A DNA stretch of 64,000 nt from Duncaniella dubosii (GTDB lineage Bacteria > Bacteroidota > Bacteroidia > Bacteroidales > Muribaculaceae). A program made the translations under genes and the position numbers. The notes beneath the pieces are model-generated. The model worked only from the letters and a program-made list of their open reading frames with translations, had not been told where the DNA came from and made no database searches. Below are positions 62,683 through 64,000 of the stretch, piece by piece; the first letter of the stretch is position 1; each line of letters starts with the position of its first letter. The stretch spans positions 744,001 through 808,000 of the forward strand of contig NZ_CP039396.1 of assembly GCF_004803915.1 (NCBI RefSeq). The letters are read 5' to 3'.

Positions 62683-63116
62683 ATGCGTCATTTGATTCTC
62701 CGTCATGTCACGGCGTTTATTGTAATCGTCACTTCGATAGTAGCCGTCAGTTGCATTAAGAACAGCAAACCACAACAGACAATTCCCTCCGACGACGAGG
62801 AGAGAGTCTACATGCTCGTGGCCACACCCGGCGCTGAGGGCGACTTTACCCGTGCCGTCGCCGTAAGCGACTCGCTGTTTGCCGACATGCTGACAATCGC
62901 CTGCGTAGAAACAGGCCATGTCGCCGAAGCCCTCGACTTCGCCCGCAGGGCGCTCCGTCTTGCGGAGGAGCTGGCCGATACGACCGCATGCTCAACGCCT
63001 TCAATTCGCTCGACTCCGTGCGCCGTTCCGACATCGACCGTGAACTTAGCGACCTTAAAATTCCATCAACCAAAGCTGTCTGCAAAATATCCACAGCGCC
63101 TTGGGGATTTCCCTAA
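62683..63116 (+). CDS. Small lipoprotein, one apparent frameshift
   Basis: The signal peptide IVIVTSIVAVSC gives a lipid anchor (Cys25). The body is helical and TPR-like: GDFTRAVAVSDSLFADMLTI and GHVAEALDFARRALRLAEEL. The frame breaks near 62982; adding one G continues ADTDRMLNAFNSLDSVRRSD to a stop at 63114-63116 (144 residues) rather than the unrelated tail read in the uncorrected frame to 63147. Family not recognised. Confidence 0.6.
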
Positions 63117-63362
63117 ATTCGGTTTAGGCTATTCCCTAAGACGCTGATTTTAATGATTTTATCGTCGAAATTTTATGTTTTTTAAAATAAAATATTTATC
63201 TTTACGACATAAATTCATACATTTAACTTTGACACTTCATATTGCATCTAATTTTAACATTAGCGACAGACTATTAACACGACAAAATTTAATCATCAAA
63301 CCTCGGTTTACTTTGTGATTCTATTCTTTACATTTAGCTATAAGCCTATGACACACCCCTCC

Positions 63363-63395
63363 GCAATCGCCGTCAACATGGCGATTGCTTTTTTT
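63363..63395 (+). terminator. Terminator in the 418-bp gap before trpB
   Basis: Perfect 9-bp stem GCAATCGCC / GGCGATTGC with an 8-nt loop and seven T. It is 246 bp after the lipoprotein stop. A weak TATCTTTA box at 63197-63204 could start a short RNA ending here. Nothing else is seen in 63117-63534 apart from the next promoter. Confidence 0.85.
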
Positions 63396-63486
63396 AGTTA
63401 CCTCAAAAATTTTGTCACACATGTGGTGAATCTGCAATGAAAGCTAAAAAATCCGTAAGCAATGTGTTTTTCTGACCATAAAACAG

Positions 63487-63494
63487 TAAATTTG
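63487..63494 (+). promoter_or_regulatory. trpB promoter -7 box
   Basis: TAAATTTG followed by C, 41 bp before the start codon; no clear TTTG at the -33 distance. Confidence 0.6.
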
Positions 63495-63534
63495 CATCTT
63501 AATAACCCCAGTTTACTATTATTTATGTCAGAAA

Positions 63535-64000
63535 AAAGAAAAAGATACTTCCTTGACGAGGAAGAAATCCCCCGCGCATGGTACAACATTCAGGCTGACA
63601 TGCCTGTCAAACCCCTCCCGCCGCTCAACCCGCAGACCCGCGAACCGATGAAGGCCGAAGACCTCTATCCGATTTTTGCCCGCGAATGCTGCGATCAGGA
63701 ACTCAACACCACCGACCGCTGGATTCAGATACCGGAGGAGGTTAGGGATATGTACAAATATTACCGCTCTACTCCGCTTGTCCGTGCCTATGGACTTGAA
63801 AAGGCACTCGGCACATCGGCACACATATATTTCAAGAACGAGAGTGTATCGCCGATGGGCTCCCACAAGCTCAATTCAGCCATCCCGCAAGCCTACTACT
63901 GCAAGAAGGAAGGTGTCAAAAACGTCACCACAGAGACAGGTGCCGGACAGTGGGGCGCGTCGCTCTCCTATGCGGCATCGCTCTTCGGACTCGACGCGGC
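63535..64000 (+). CDS. trpB: TrpB2-type tryptophan synthase beta chain, 5' part (runs off window)
   Basis: 155 residues visible from the ATG at 63535. The first 90 residues (RKRYFLDEEEIPRAWYNIQA; PLPPLNPQTREPM) are the extra N-terminal extension of the TrpB2 group. Then RSTPLVRAYGLEKALG, IYFKNESVSPMGSHKLNSA with the PLP-binding Lys, and TTETGAGQWGASLSYAA. PLP enzyme joining indole and serine. The gene stands apart from any trp operon in this window, as TrpB2 often does. Confidence 0.93.

Overview
The window reads as a chromosomal segment of a gut Bacteroidota, order Bacteroidales, most likely Muribaculaceae-like. The phylum call rests on several things seen here: two SusC/SusD pairs, repeated TTTG/TTG-N19-20-TAnnTTTG promoters (the Bacteroidota primary sigma signature), rpmB-rpmG followed by a DUF4295 gene, a DUF4492 gene in front of cydAB, a DUF5103 (type IX secretion plug-like) gene, TrpB2-type tryptophan synthase and GH57-based glycogen metabolism. 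The family call is inference.

Layout. 0-17.5 kb is mostly housekeeping: the purF 3' end, a lipoprotein + PagL-like pair, secDF, ogt, a TlpA-like lipoprotein, DUF4492-cydA-cydB, an M18 aminopeptidase, a DUF3298-type lipoprotein, acpP-fabF and rpmB-rpmG-DUF4295. 17.8-22.6 kb is a glycogen/alpha-glucan operon (GH133 debranching enzyme, GT4 synthase, GH57), followed by a GH16 glucanase. 23.7-44.4 kb is a divergent pectin/galacturonate locus. On the minus strand are SusC, SusD and a DUF5123-like surface lipoprotein. On the plus strand are GH28 polygalacturonase, GH43, CE8 pectinesterase, UxaB, UxaA, UxaC and a hexuronate MFS transporter, so the run goes from polymer capture to 2-keto-3-deoxygluconate. 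A small AT-rich two-gene island with a SUKH-type protein interrupts it.

44.4-48.5 kb is an AT-rich accessory region. It holds a candidate stand-alone structured RNA and three zinc-ribbon membrane proteins in a row, one of which fuses zinc ribbons, a membrane helix, SH3b and TonB_C. 48.5-55.3 kb is a second SusC/SusD locus without recognisable enzymes. 55.6-58.7 kb has a 2[4Fe-4S] ferredoxin, an intact IS4-family element with a 9-bp target duplication, and gdhA, whose promoter abuts the insertion. 58.8-64 kb has ung, a C-GCAxxG-C-C protein, DUF5103 and DUF3109 on the minus strand, then tRNA-Arg(CCG), tRNA-Leu(UAA), small hypotheticals and the 5' part of a TrpB2 gene.

Two window-wide patterns stand out. 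(1) Three long inverted repeats sharing ACAGAAATTCA and ATAACAGATT motifs lie exactly between convergent gene pairs. (2) Eight genes are split by a one-base loss, and every one is restored by adding one C or G. That looks like consensus error rather than real gene decay, so I annotate these genes as whole.
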